This document shows, piece by piece, positions 8,924-16,250 of a DNA stretch of 64,000 bases. Below the pieces are notes generated by a model. It did no database searches. It was given only the letters and a program-made list of their open reading frames with translations, and was not told where the DNA came from. The first letter of the stretch is position 1. Every line of letters starts with the position of its first letter. The DNA is from an uncultured Lachnospiraceae bacterium (GTDB lineage: Bacteria > Bacillota > Clostridia > Lachnospirales > Lachnospiraceae): contig UQDA01000012.1 of the NCBI GenBank assembly GCA_900539715.1, positions 19,541 through 83,540 on the forward strand. Reading direction: 5' to 3'. Made by a program: the position numbers and the translations under genes.

Positions 8924-9436
8924 TCAGAACAGCTGATTTTTATATTTTTTGAGTGCAAACAGCAAAATGATGCCGAAAAGACCACAGGAGATGATTTCTC
9001 CGATTGTTACGGTCACTGCGGAAAACCACATCGGGATGATGCCGTAAGCGTATTTTAATACAGGCGGGATGATCAGGGCATTGGCAACGATAGGGGGCAG
9101 CGGGGATAACCATGCAAAAAGCGTCTTTTTTGCAGAGTGCTTTGCGGCTGCTCTTCCAAGAAGAAAGGTACCGACAGCACCAAGCAGGGTGGCCAGTGAA
9201 CCGAAAATGATGTCCGGCAGCATTGCGCCTGTCGCGAGGTTGGCTGCAAGACAGCCGATGAACAGTCCCGGTACTGCGGCGGGCGTCAGGAAGGGGAGCA
9301 CGGTGAGCGCTTCTGAAAAGCGGACCTGAATGCTGCCGCTTGCCAGACCGAAGGCGTTGGCGATCATCGTCAGCACGACATAGAGAGCGGCAATCATCGC
9401 CGCCTGTGTGAGATACAGAGCTTTCTTGTTTTTCAT
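8924..9436 (-). CDS. queT: QueT-family ECF transporter S component (queuosine precursor uptake)
   Basis: This 170-residue, very hydrophobic protein has about five to six membrane segments and a short basic N terminus (MKNKKALYLTQAAMIAALYV). Its sequence (IQVRFSEALTVLPFLTPAAVPGLFIGCLAAN) fits the QueT family of substrate-binding subunits of energy-coupling factor transporters, which import queuosine precursors. It would need an ECF energizing module, and one is encoded at 59.1-61.8 kb. The assignment is strengthened by the preQ1-I-like riboswitch in its leader. GGAG at 9443-9446 is the ribosome site and lies inside the aptamer tail. Confidence 0.9.
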   Translation of the reverse strand: MKNKKALYLTQAAMIAALYVVLTMIANAFGLASGSIQVRFSEALTVLPFLTPAAVPGLFIGCLAANLATGAMLPDIIFGSLATLLGAVGTFLLGRAAAKHSAKKTLFAWLSPLPPIVANALIIPPVLKYAYGIIPMWFSAVTVTIGEIISCGLFGIILLFALKKYKNQLF

Positions 9437-9442
9437 TTGTTT

Positions 9443-9487
9443 TCTCCTTTAGTTTTGTTTTACGAGTGGAAGGTTTCGAACACTCGG
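9443..9487 (-). promoter_or_regulatory. preQ1-I-type riboswitch upstream of queT
   Basis: On the minus strand a six-base stem (CGAGTG at 9486-9481 with CACTCG at 9468-9463) encloses the loop TTCGAAACCTTC. It is followed by the A-rich tail AAAACAAAACTAAAGGAG, which runs directly into the ribosome binding site. This is the minimal preQ1 class I layout: one hairpin with a UUC...ACC loop, then an A-rich strand ending at CUAA-GGAG. Binding of preQ1 would hide the ribosome site and reduce queT translation. The match is by eye. Confidence 0.78.
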
Positions 9488-9493
9488 CTTTTT

Positions 9494-9522
9494 AGTTTAC
9501 CTTCAAAAGGGCGGGATGTCAA
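9494..9522 (-). promoter_or_regulatory. Promoter of queT
   Basis: TTGACA (9522-9517), a 17-base spacer and TAAACT (9499-9494) on the minus strand. Transcription would start just before the riboswitch hairpin. Confidence 0.65.
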
Positions 9523-9577
9523 GAAAGGAATAATACAGAAAACAATAAAATTTCAACCACTTTTTTGTAAATAACTG

Positions 9578-9607
9578 TTGCAGGAAAGGCGAAGATTAGT
9601 GTACAAT
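9578..9607 (+). promoter_or_regulatory. Promoter of the HTH regulator and glf
   Basis: TTGCAG (9578-9583), an 18-base spacer and TACAAT (9602-9607), 64 bases before the next start codon. Confidence 0.6.
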
Positions 9608-9670
9608 ACATGGGCAGGCCAATAGCCACGTCAAGAAAACAAACATGAAATGACAACGGAGGGACATAAA

Positions 9671-10006
9671 ATGACGAAGGCACAGATTCTGAAGAAAGAG
9701 ATTTTAAGTCAGTATAGAAGTGTAAGACAGTTCTCACTGGAGATGCAGATACCGTACAGCACGCTCGTAACGGCGCTGGAGCGCGGCATTGATGGTATGG
9801 CTTACGGTACAGTTATCAAGATGTGCAGCAAGCTGAATCTGAATCCGGTGGATTTCAGCTCTCTGGAGAGAGATACGACAATCAGCGAGCAGCTTTTGGA
9901 AAATCACGTTATGCAGTATTATGTGAAACTGAATCAGGAGGGCCGCGATAAGATTCTGGGACTGATGGATGATTTTATCCAGATTAAAAAGTATAAGGCA
10001 AAATAA
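9671..10006 (+). CDS. Small XRE-like helix-turn-helix regulator
   Basis: This is a 111-residue protein. The N-terminal 60 residues fit a Cro/C1-type helix-turn-helix (KEILSQYRSVRQFSLEMQIPYSTLVTALERG..), with the recognition helix around IPYSTLVTALERG. The C-terminal part (NHVMQYYVKLNQEGRDKILGLMDDFIQI) is a helical segment often seen in short Firmicutes XRE regulators. ATG 9671 is preferred to the in-frame ATG at 9650 because GGAGGG lies 7 bases before it. It is 18 bases upstream of glf and shares its promoter. The regulated target is unknown. Confidence 0.8.
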   Translation: MTKAQILKKEILSQYRSVRQFSLEMQIPYSTLVTALERGIDGMAYGTVIKMCSKLNLNPVDFSSLERDTTISEQLLENHVMQYYVKLNQEGRDKILGLMDDFIQIKKYKAK

Positions 10007-10024
10007 TATCTAGGAGAAAGACCA

Positions 10025-11149
10025 ATGCATTATGATTATCTGGTAGCAGGCGCAGGTCTGTTTGGTGCAGTATTTGCCCATGAGATGCAGGCGCGCGGGA
10101 AAAAGGTGCTCGTGCTTGAAAAAAGGGGTCATATTGCAGGGAATATTTATACGGAACAGGTTATGGGCATCAATGTACACAGATTTGGTGCCCATATTTT
10201 TCATACTTCCGATGAAGAGGTTTGGGATTATGTGAACCGTTTTGCCCGTTTTAACCACTATATCAATTCTCCGGTAGCGGTTTATAAGGACGAGCTGTAT
10301 AATCTTCCTTTCAATATGAATACGTTCAGCAAAATGTGGGGGATCAAAACGCCGGCGGAGGCGAAGGCAGTCATCGAGAAACAGCGTGGGGAGTATGCGG
10401 GCATCGAGCCTGAAAATCTCGAAGAGCAGGCGCTTAGTCTGGCGGGGCGCGACGTTTATGAGAAGCTGGTCAAAGGATATACCGAAAAGCAGTGGGGCAG
10501 GGACTGTAAAGAGCTTCCTGCATTCATTATTAAACGGCTTCCGCTGCGGTTTACTTATGACAATAATTATTTCAATGACCGTTATCAGGGGATTCCCGAG
10601 GGCGGTTATACACAGATCGTAGAGAAGCTTCTTGAACATGTGGAAGTCTGCACGGGGATTTCCTATCAGGAATATGCAGCCCGCAATGAGGAAAAGCCGG
10701 AGGCTGAAAGGGACAGCTGGGATAAACTCGTTTACACCGGTATGATAGACGAGTATTACGGATACTGCTTCGGCGCGCTGGAATACCGTTCGCTGAGGTT
10801 TGAAACAGAACAACTTCCTGATATAGACAATTATCAGGGAAACGCAGTCGTAAATTACACGGAACGCGAGGTACCCTATACCCGTATCATTGAGCACAAG
10901 CACTTTGAGTTTCAGACAGATGGCGGTACGGTCATCACGAGGGAATATCCCGCTCAATGGAAGCCGGGAGACGAGCCTTATTATCCCATTAACGATGAAA
11001 AGAACGGAGCTCTTTATGCACGATACGCAGAACTTGCGGCTAAAGAGAAAAACGTTCTGTTTGGCGGACGGCTGGGGCAGTACAAATATTATGATATGGA
11101 CAAAGTGATCAGGAGCGCTCTGGATATGGCGGCAGGACAGTTGGAGTAA
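10025..11149 (+). CDS. glf: UDP-galactopyranose mutase
   Basis: This 374-residue flavoenzyme converts UDP-galactopyranose to UDP-galactofuranose for cell-surface glycans. The FAD-binding GAGLFGAV is at residues 8-15, followed by the family signatures HRFGAHIFHTSDEEVW, YNLPFNMNTF and RVGQ-like GGRLGQYKYYDMD near the C terminus, where FAD and substrate are held. Length is normal. It lies behind a small HTH gene and before the rpmG promoter. No other galactofuranose genes are in the window. Confidence 0.96.
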   Translation: MHYDYLVAGAGLFGAVFAHEMQARGKKVLVLEKRGHIAGNIYTEQVMGINVHRFGAHIFHTSDEEVWDYVNRFARFNHYINSPVAVYKDELYNLPFNMNTFSKMWGIKTPAEAKAVIEKQRGEYAGIEPENLEEQALSLAGRDVYEKLVKGYTEKQWGRDCKELPAFIIKRLPLRFTYDNNYFNDRYQGIPEGGYTQIVEKLLEHVEVCTGISYQEYAARNEEKPEAERDSWDKLVYTGMIDEYYGYCFGALEYRSLRFETEQLPDIDNYQGNAVVNYTEREVPYTRIIEHKHFEFQTDGGTVITREYPAQWKPGDEPYYPINDEKNGALYARYAELAAKEKNVLFGGRLGQYKYYDMDKVIRSALDMAAGQLE

Positions 11150-11156
11150 AAAACAG

Positions 11157-11185
11157 TTGACTGCACGCAACAGCTGTGCTATAGT
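11157..11185 (+). promoter_or_regulatory. Promoter of rpmG-secE-nusG
   Basis: TTGACT (11157-11162), a 17-base spacer and TATAGT (11180-11185). It begins 8 bases after the glf stop and drives a leader of about 150 bases. Confidence 0.75.
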
Positions 11186-11204
11186 CGAGGGGCAAGATAA
11201 ATCA

Positions 11205-11340
11205 GAGGTCTTTTTTTTGTGCTCAATTTCGGGTTTTTCGGGAGAGAGATGAAGAGAGGACTCAGCAGACGACCTCATGCCGTCGGTATGACGGGGACTT
11301 GAGGGAGTGCACGACAATTTAGAGCACGCACGGAGGTGGA
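11205..11340 (+). promoter_or_regulatory. Structured leader of the rpmG-secE-nusG transcript
   Basis: Pairings seen by eye are a hairpin at 11273-11304 (CCTCA with TGAGG, and CCGTC with GACGG inside), and a possible long-range stem GTGCTC (11219-11224) with GAGCAC (11332-11337). GAGGTC (11205-11210) could instead pair with GACCTC (11271-11276), an alternative pairing followed by eight T residues. The layout suggests autoregulation or attenuation. The ligand is unknown. Confidence 0.45.
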
Positions 11341-11343
11341 AAA

Positions 11344-11493
11344 ATGCGTACAAGAATCACACTGGCATGTACAGAATGCAAACAGCGCAACTATAACACG
11401 ACCAAGGACAAGAAAGCGCATCCTGACAGAATGGAAACAAAGAAGTACTGCAGATTCTGCAAGAAGCACACAACGCACAAAGAGACGAAATAA
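11344..11493 (+). CDS. rpmG: 50S ribosomal protein L33
   Basis: This 49-residue protein is MRTRITLACTECKQRNYNTT followed by a basic region and ends KKHTTHKETK. Two cysteine pairs (CTEC and CRFC) mark the zinc-binding form of L33. A GGAGGTGG site precedes the ATG. It heads the usual Firmicutes cluster rpmG-secE-nusG. Confidence 0.95.
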   Translation: MRTRITLACTECKQRNYNTTKDKKAHPDRMETKKYCRFCKKHTTHKETK

Positions 11494-11556
11494 TAGCGGC
11501 CTTTCGTCCTGAAAGACAGACGGCGGCAGCGCGTTGCTTTTGAAAGGGGTTTGCGT

Positions 11557-11772
11557 ATGTCAAACGAAGAAAAGGCGTCTAAAGCGCCCAAGGCACCGAA
11601 GGTTAAGTTTTTTGACGGTGTCAAAGCCGAGTTTAAGAAAATCATCTGGCCGGATAAGGATACCCTGTTAAAACAGTCGGTAGCTGTTGTGATCGTTTCT
11701 ATCATCATGGGCGCGATAATCGCACTCATTGATGTTGTCGCACAGTACGGCATCAATTTCTTGACGATGTAA
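11557..11772 (+). CDS. secE: Preprotein translocase subunit SecE
   Basis: This 71-residue single-membrane-span form of SecE clamps SecY in the translocon. The amphipathic part KFFDGVKAEFKKIIWPDKDTL is followed by a C-terminal membrane segment (SVAVVIVSIIMGAIIALIDVV). The ATG at 11557 is preferred to a TTG two codons earlier because AAGGGG is well spaced. nusG follows after 15 bases. Confidence 0.93.
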   Translation: MSNEEKASKAPKAPKVKFFDGVKAEFKKIIWPDKDTLLKQSVAVVIVSIIMGAIIALIDVVAQYGINFLTM

Positions 11773-11787
11773 AGTGAGGAGATTCTG

Positions 11788-12306
11788 ATGGCAGAAGCAA
11801 AATGGTATGTAGCGCATACTTATTCCGGGTATGAGAACAAGGTAAAAGCCGATCTGGAAAAGACGATAGAGAACAGGCATCTCGAGGAGGAGATTCTGGA
11901 GGTGCGCGTTCCCATGCAGGAAGTAGTTGAAATGAAGAACGGAGCCAAAAAGACCGTTCAGAAGAAACTGTTTCCGGGATACGTTCTCGTGAACATGGTG
12001 ATGAATGACGACACATGGTATGTGGTGCGGAATACGAGAGGCGTCACGGGTTTTGTCGGACCGGGCAGTAAGCCTGTGCCGCTGACAGAAGCAGAGATGA
12101 AGCCGCTCGGCATCCAGGAAGAGAATGTCAGCATCGATTTTTCCGAAGGCGATACAATCGTTGTTGTGGCTGGCGCATGGAAGGATACCGTGGGCGCGGT
12201 TCACAAGATCGATTACAGCAAACAGTCCGTTACGATAAATGTAGAGCTGTTCGGCAGGGATACCCCTGTAGAGATAAGCTTTTCAGAAGTACGGAAGTTA
12301 CAGTAG
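11788..12306 (+). CDS. nusG: Transcription termination/antitermination factor NusG
   Basis: This 172-residue protein has an NGN domain (WYVAHTYSGYENKVKADLEK, then KLFPGYVLVNMVMNDDTWYVVRNT) followed by a KOW domain (FSEGDTIVVVAGAWKDTVGAVHKID). It binds RNA polymerase, coded nearby, and couples it to the ribosome or to pause sites. Length and domain order are normal. The next gene, rplK, follows after a 128-base structured gap. Confidence 0.97.
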   Translation: MAEAKWYVAHTYSGYENKVKADLEKTIENRHLEEEILEVRVPMQEVVEMKNGAKKTVQKKLFPGYVLVNMVMNDDTWYVVRNTRGVTGFVGPGSKPVPLTEAEMKPLGIQEENVSIDFSEGDTIVVVAGAWKDTVGAVHKIDYSKQSVTINVELFGRDTPVEISFSEVRKLQ

Positions 12307-12336
12307 GCATAGTTTGCCTGCAAAGTCAAAGTCGCT

Positions 12337-12410
12337 TGGTGGAGCGATCCGTTGAGCAGTGGAAGCAGCGTCCCGTCGCTGGATGCGGGAGATACCGCTG
12401 CGCCATACCA
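12337..12410 (+). promoter_or_regulatory. Probable L1-binding autoregulatory element upstream of rplK
   Basis: The helix GCAGTGG (12356-12362) with CCGCTGC (12395-12401) carries an asymmetric internal loop and a capping stem AGCG-tcccgt-CGCT. An outer stem TGGT/ACCA (12337-12340 with 12407-12410) closes it. The strands GTGGAAGC and GGGAGATACCGC resemble the two sides of the L1-binding site in 23S rRNA (GGUGGGAGC and GUGAAAUACCACC). L1 is known to repress the L11-L1 mRNA in bacteria, so this is likely its operator. The match is by eye only. Confidence 0.55.
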
Positions 12411-12434
12411 CAATATATTTAGGAGGTGCCTAAC

Positions 12435-12860
12435 ATGGCAAAGAAAGTTACCGGTTACATTAAGTTACAGATCCCCGCTGGCAAGGCAACACCGGCTCCC
12501 CCGGTAGGTCCTGCACTGGGTCAGCATGGTGTCAACATTGTTGAATTTACAAAGCAGTTTAATGCAAGAACAGCCGACAAGGGCGATGTTATCATCCCCG
12601 TTGTTATCACCGTTTATGCGGACAGAAGCTTCAGCTTCATTACCAAGACTCCGCCCGCTGCTGTATTGCTGAAGAAGGCATGCAACTTAAAGAGCGCTTC
12701 CGCAGTGCCGAATAAGACCAAGGTCGCTACGATCTCCAAGGATAAGGTTCGTGAGATCGCTGAACTGAAAATGCCTGACCTGAACGCTGCAAGCGTAGAA
12801 GCTGCTATGAGCATGATCGCCGGCACAGCAAGAAGCATGGGTATCGTTGTAGAGGACTGA
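12435..12860 (+). CDS. rplK: 50S ribosomal protein L11
   Basis: This 141-residue protein begins MAKKVTGYIKLQIPAGKATP. The N-terminal domain has the thiostrepton-region prolines, and the C-terminal RNA-binding domain is VREIAELKMPDLNAASVEAA. ATG 12435 is chosen, since the earlier in-frame GTG lies inside the AGGAGGTG ribosome site. It is co-transcribed with rplA. Confidence 0.97.
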   Translation: MAKKVTGYIKLQIPAGKATPAPPVGPALGQHGVNIVEFTKQFNARTADKGDVIIPVVITVYADRSFSFITKTPPAAVLLKKACNLKSASAVPNKTKVATISKDKVREIAELKMPDLNAASVEAAMSMIAGTARSMGIVVED

Positions 12861-12924
12861 GTAAATAGAACTGGGAGTAATGCTGTTTGAGGCGTTACGT
12901 TAACAACCAATGGAGGTAATGAAC

Positions 12925-13617
12925 ATGAAACATGGAAAGAAATACGGCGAAGCCGCTAAACTGGTGGATCGCGCAACACAGTACGATCCTGCAGAGGCGA
13001 TCAGCCTTGTAAAAAAGACAGCTACAGCAAAATTTGACGAGACCGTTGAGGTTCATATCAGAACAGGCTGCGACGGCCGTCATGCAGAGCAGCAGATCCG
13101 TGGTGCAGTTGTACTGCCCAACGGAACTGGTAAGACTGTAAAGGTTCTGGTATTCGCAAAGGGTGCGAAGCTGGATGAGGCTCAGGCAGCAGGCGCTGAC
13201 TTCGTTGGCGGCGACGAGCTTATCCCCAAGATTCAGAACGAAGGCTGGCTGGACTTCGACGTTGTTGTTGCAACTCCTGACATGATGGGCGTTGTAGGCC
13301 GTCTGGGTAAGGTTCTGGGTCCTAAAGGCCTGATGCCCAACCCGAAGGCAGGCACAGTTACCATGGATGTGACCAAGGCTGTCAACGAGATCAAAGCTGG
13401 TAAGATCGAGTACAGACTGGATAAGTCCAACATCATCCACGTTCCGGTTGGTAAAGCTTCCTTCTCTGAAGAGGCTCTGGCTGAGAACTACAAAGCGCTG
13501 ATGGATGCTATCATGAAGGCTAAGCCCAGCGCACTGAAGGGTCAGTATTTAAAGAGCATCACACTGGCGAGCACAATGGGCCCTGGCGTGAAGGTTTCTA
13601 CAGCAAAATACTGCTAA
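12925..13617 (+). CDS. rplA: 50S ribosomal protein L1
   Basis: This 230-residue protein begins MKHGKKYGEAAKLVDRATQY. The conserved GRLGKVLGPKGLMPNPKAGTV segment of the rRNA-binding domain is present. ATG 12925 is preferred to the in-frame ATGs at 12910 and 12919 because GGAGGT (12911-12916) is correctly spaced from it. L1 forms the mobile stalk near the ribosomal E site and probably represses its own operon through the element before rplK. A terminator follows. Confidence 0.97.
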   Translation: MKHGKKYGEAAKLVDRATQYDPAEAISLVKKTATAKFDETVEVHIRTGCDGRHAEQQIRGAVVLPNGTGKTVKVLVFAKGAKLDEAQAAGADFVGGDELIPKIQNEGWLDFDVVVATPDMMGVVGRLGKVLGPKGLMPNPKAGTVTMDVTKAVNEIKAGKIEYRLDKSNIIHVPVGKASFSEEALAENYKALMDAIMKAKPSALKGQYLKSITLASTMGPGVKVSTAKYC

Positions 13618-13666
13618 TTCCAAAATGGATAAAGGCAGAGACTTTTTTTGAAGATCTCTGTATCGG

Positions 13667-13700
13667 AACTCCCTGCACGATTTGTGCGGGGAGTTTTTTT
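13667..13700 (+). terminator. Terminator after rplA
   Basis: ACTCCCTGCAC, loop GATTT, GTGCGGGGAGT, followed by seven T residues. It ends the rpmG to rplA transcript, so rplJ-rplL must be transcribed separately. Confidence 0.92.
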
Positions 13701-13706
13701 GTATAG

Positions 13707-13735
13707 TTGACAAAAACGCTGGGAAGCATCACAAT
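13707..13735 (+). promoter_or_regulatory. Possible promoter of the capA-like gene
   Basis: TTGACA (13707-13712), a 17-base spacer and CACAAT (13730-13735), just after the rplA terminator. The -10 box is weak. Confidence 0.45.
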
Positions 13736-13764
13736 AGGAGCAGGAAGGATGAAAGGAAGCTTGG

Positions 13765-15003
13765 ATGGCAGGAAAAAAGAGAAGAGGACGGCGCAGCCTG
13801 CACATATTCGGGTTGACGCTGATTTTGACAGTGGCCCTGGGAAGCGCAGTGTTTTTGGGCGGATGGGCGCTGGGAGGTTTTGGCATCCCGCAGCTTGCGG
13901 TGGTCCGGCTGGAAAGCCAGCTGGCAGAATTCATCAGTGAGGTGTCCGCGGCAGAAGATGTGCGCGGGAACGGGAAATATGCTGAACTTCTGGCTGATGA
14001 AGAGTTTTGCAGACAGCAGAATATCTATGCGAAGGAAGCGGCGTCGTCTGATGAAACAACTATCGTATTTGCGGGAGATATCCTGCTTGATGATCATTAT
14101 GCGGTGATGGCTAAGCTGCAGCAGCGTGGCGGCAATATTGAGAATGCGTTTTCAGAAGAAATGCTGGAGGTGATGCGGGGAGCGGACATTTTTATGGTAA
14201 ATAATGAGTTCCCGTATACAGACAGAGGGGTGGCGACGGAGAACAAGAAATTTACTTTCCGGGCAAAGCCTGAATATGCTTCCTATCTTCTGGATATGGG
14301 AGTGGATATTGTTTCCATGGCGAACAATCACGCGTATGATTACGGAGAGATATCGCTGACGGACAGCATTGATACGCTGAACGGCATAGGAATGCCGTTT
14401 GTTGGAGCTGGACGGAATCTGGAAGAGGCAATAAGACCTGTTTATTTCATCGTCAATGATATGAAGATAGCATTTATTTCGGCAACGCAGATAGAGAGAA
14501 CAGACAATCCGGATACGAAAGAGGCGACGACAACTTCCCCGGGAGTGTTCAGGTGCTGGGATGTGGAACGGCTTCTGGAGGTTGTGAGGAATGCTGAAAA
14601 GGTAAGCGATTATGTGATAGTTTATATCCATTGGGGGACGGAATCTACGGATGAGATAGATTGGGCGCAAAAGGAACAGGCGCCGAAGATAGCGGAAGCA
14701 GGGGCGGATCTTATTATCGGAGACCATCCTCATGTATTGCAGCCGATCGGATACAGCGGAGAAACTCCTGTATTTTATAGTCTGGGAAATTATTTTTTTA
14801 ATTCAAAAGCGCTGGATACGTGTCTTGTAAAGGTGACGCTTTCCGAAAACGGATTAAAGAGCCTGCAGTTTATACCGGGAAGGCAGGAGGACTGCTATGT
14901 GTCGATGCTGCACGATAAAGAAAAGGAGCGGGTACTTTCCTATATGAGACAGATTTCACCGGACATAAGCATTGATGCGGAAGGATTTGTTACAAAGCAG
15001 TAG
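13765..15003 (+). CDS. CapA-family (poly-gamma-glutamate synthesis type) metallophosphatase-like protein
   Basis: This 412-residue protein has a basic N terminus, one membrane anchor at about residues 12-36, and an extracellular CapA/PGA_cap domain. Family signatures are FAGDILLDDH, VNNEFPYTDRG, SMANNHAYDYGE, YIHWGTE, IGDHPHVLQPI and FYSLGNYFFN. These resemble calcineurin-like metal-binding loops. Family members are linked to export of poly-gamma-glutamate, but many Clostridia carry lone copies with unknown roles, and no capB or capC is present here. It interrupts the usual rplA-rplJ neighbourhood. The start has AAGGAAG nearby. Confidence 0.88.
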   Translation: MAGKKRRGRRSLHIFGLTLILTVALGSAVFLGGWALGGFGIPQLAVVRLESQLAEFISEVSAAEDVRGNGKYAELLADEEFCRQQNIYAKEAASSDETTIVFAGDILLDDHYAVMAKLQQRGGNIENAFSEEMLEVMRGADIFMVNNEFPYTDRGVATENKKFTFRAKPEYASYLLDMGVDIVSMANNHAYDYGEISLTDSIDTLNGIGMPFVGAGRNLEEAIRPVYFIVNDMKIAFISATQIERTDNPDTKEATTTSPGVFRCWDVERLLEVVRNAEKVSDYVIVYIHWGTESTDEIDWAQKEQAPKIAEAGADLIIGDHPHVLQPIGYSGETPVFYSLGNYFFNSKALDTCLVKVTLSENGLKSLQFIPGRQEDCYVSMLHDKEKERVLSYMRQISPDISIDAEGFVTKQ

Positions 15004-15038
15004 ATATTTTACAGAAAATTCAGTCAGGAGGAAGCAGG

Positions 15039-15968
15039 ATGAAGGGGATTTATTATGATGGAAAAGATGCATTGTACAGGGAGAATCTTCCTATGCCGGT
15101 ATGCGGGGCAAATGAAAGTCTTGTGAAAATCCACCTGGCGGCGGTATGCAATACGGACAAGGAAGTCCGCAAAGGATACAAGCCGGATTTTACAGGGGTG
15201 ATGGGACATGAGTTTGTCGGTGAAGTAGTAGATTCTCCGGACAAAAGCTGGATTGGGAAAAGGGTGGTAGGCGAGCTGAATGCAGCGTGCGGAAAATGCA
15301 TTTACTGTCGGACGGGAAGACCTACGCATTGCTCCTTTCGAAGAGTATTGGGAATGACGGATAAAGACGGATGTTTTGCGGAATATATGACGATTGATAC
15401 ATCGCTTCTTCACGAGGTGCCGGCAGAACTGCCGGATGAAATCGCCATATTTACGGAGCCGTTGGCGGCGGCTCTGGAGATATTGACGCAGGTACATATT
15501 TCACCGGCTAAGAATGCCGCGGTGCTGGGGGATGGCAGACTGGCGCTCATGACAGCACAGGTGCTGGCGCTGACCGGCGTTGATCTGACGGTTGTCGGAC
15601 GGCATCCGGAGAAGCTGGAGCTTTTTAAGCCGTTCGCAAAGGTGACGCAGCAGGGGGAAAAGGAAGGATATGAGTACGTTGTGGAATGCACCGGCTCTCC
15701 TACAGGGCTTCCGACAGCGCTGGAACTTGTCCGCAAAAAAGGAACCATCATCTTAAAGAGCACATATGCGGGAAACATAAGTATTGATATGAGCCAGGTG
15801 GCGGTCAATGAAATTACGATCACAGGGAGCAGATGCGGCCCGTTTGAGCCTGCGCTGAAGCTTTTAAAGGAAGAAAAGGTGAAGCTTCCTGCGATAGAAC
15901 TGTATGACCTGAGCGATTTTGAGAGTGCTTTTTCTTCGAAGGCATTTAAAGCAGGATTCCGCCTGTAA
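15039..15968 (+). CDS. Zinc-dependent alcohol dehydrogenase-like protein (MDR superfamily)
   Basis: This 309-residue medium-chain dehydrogenase/reductase is slightly shorter than typical (about 340). The catalytic zinc ligands C37 and H57-E58 (GHEF) are present, as is a complete structural zinc lobe (C84, C87, C90, C98). The Rossmann nucleotide site is VLGDGRLALMTAQVL. The substrate cannot be read from the sequence. Sorbitol/threonine dehydrogenase-like enzymes are the nearest type. It has its own AGGAGG site and follows the capA-like gene by 35 bases, so they may form one transcript. Confidence 0.87.
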   Translation: MKGIYYDGKDALYRENLPMPVCGANESLVKIHLAAVCNTDKEVRKGYKPDFTGVMGHEFVGEVVDSPDKSWIGKRVVGELNAACGKCIYCRTGRPTHCSFRRVLGMTDKDGCFAEYMTIDTSLLHEVPAELPDEIAIFTEPLAAALEILTQVHISPAKNAAVLGDGRLALMTAQVLALTGVDLTVVGRHPEKLELFKPFAKVTQQGEKEGYEYVVECTGSPTGLPTALELVRKKGTIILKSTYAGNISIDMSQVAVNEITITGSRCGPFEPALKLLKEEKVKLPAIELYDLSDFESAFSSKAFKAGFRL

Positions 15969-16029
15969 AAAGTGTGCGCATAATCATGTTTTGTGTTTGA
16001 CCGGAAAGGAACTTTCTTATCAAATAAAA
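15967..16029 (+). repeat. Dispersed palindromic intergenic repeat, copy A
   Basis: The unit AAAAAGTGTGCGCATAATC, then TGTTTTGTGTTTGACC, then GGAAAGGAACTTTC and TTATCAAATAAAAAA matches the reverse complement of 58120-58216 with a few differences. Copy A lacks a 33-base GC-rich internal segment that copy B has. The centre forms an imperfect hairpin. It lies just after the alcohol dehydrogenase stop and may end that transcript. Confidence 0.65.
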
Positions 16030-16042
16030 AACAAAAAAGCGC

Positions 16043-16072
16043 TTGACAACTACTCATATAGTATGCTATGTT
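16043..16072 (+). promoter_or_regulatory. Promoter of rplJ-rplL
   Basis: TTGACA (16043-16048), an 18-base spacer and TATGTT (16067-16072), placed immediately before the L10 leader. Confidence 0.75.
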
Positions 16073-16078
16073 ATCTAA

Positions 16079-16170
16079 GGTCTTAAAGACCATGCCGAAG
16101 ACAGCAGGTACCGGATGACCGGTGTAAGAAGAAGCGCCTGCCGAGGAGTGAAAAAGGATTTGAATCTATC
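16079..16170 (+). promoter_or_regulatory. Ribosomal protein L10 leader
   Basis: The leader contains the conserved L10-leader pieces CCGAAGACAGCAGGTACC and GCGCCTGCCGAGGAG, which pair around a short arm (ACCGGATGACCGGT). This is the L10(L12)4 binding site known from many bacteria. Binding favours the terminator that follows. Confidence 0.88.
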
Positions 16171-16171
16171 A

Positions 16172-16201
16172 CCTCTCTGTCTTCTTACAGAGAGGTTTTT
16201 T
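16172..16201 (+). terminator. Attenuator before rplJ
   Basis: A nine-base stem (CCTCTCTGT, loop CTTCTT, ACAGAGAGG) is followed by six T residues and lies between the L10 leader and rplJ. It is an intrinsic terminator used when L10-L12 is in excess. Confidence 0.88.
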
Positions 16202-16250
16202 ATTCATAGCCTCTTTTATTCGGCAAAAGAATCTAAAAGGAGGTAAGAAA

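Noticed and set aside
9437..9670. A tRNA gene or second gene in the queT / HTH gap
   Set aside because: No cloverleaf or CCA end. The gap is explained by the riboswitch and two divergent promoters.
10010..11353. A 447-codon open frame opposite glf
   Set aside because: It runs through glf and the rpmG promoter and shows no recognisable domain.
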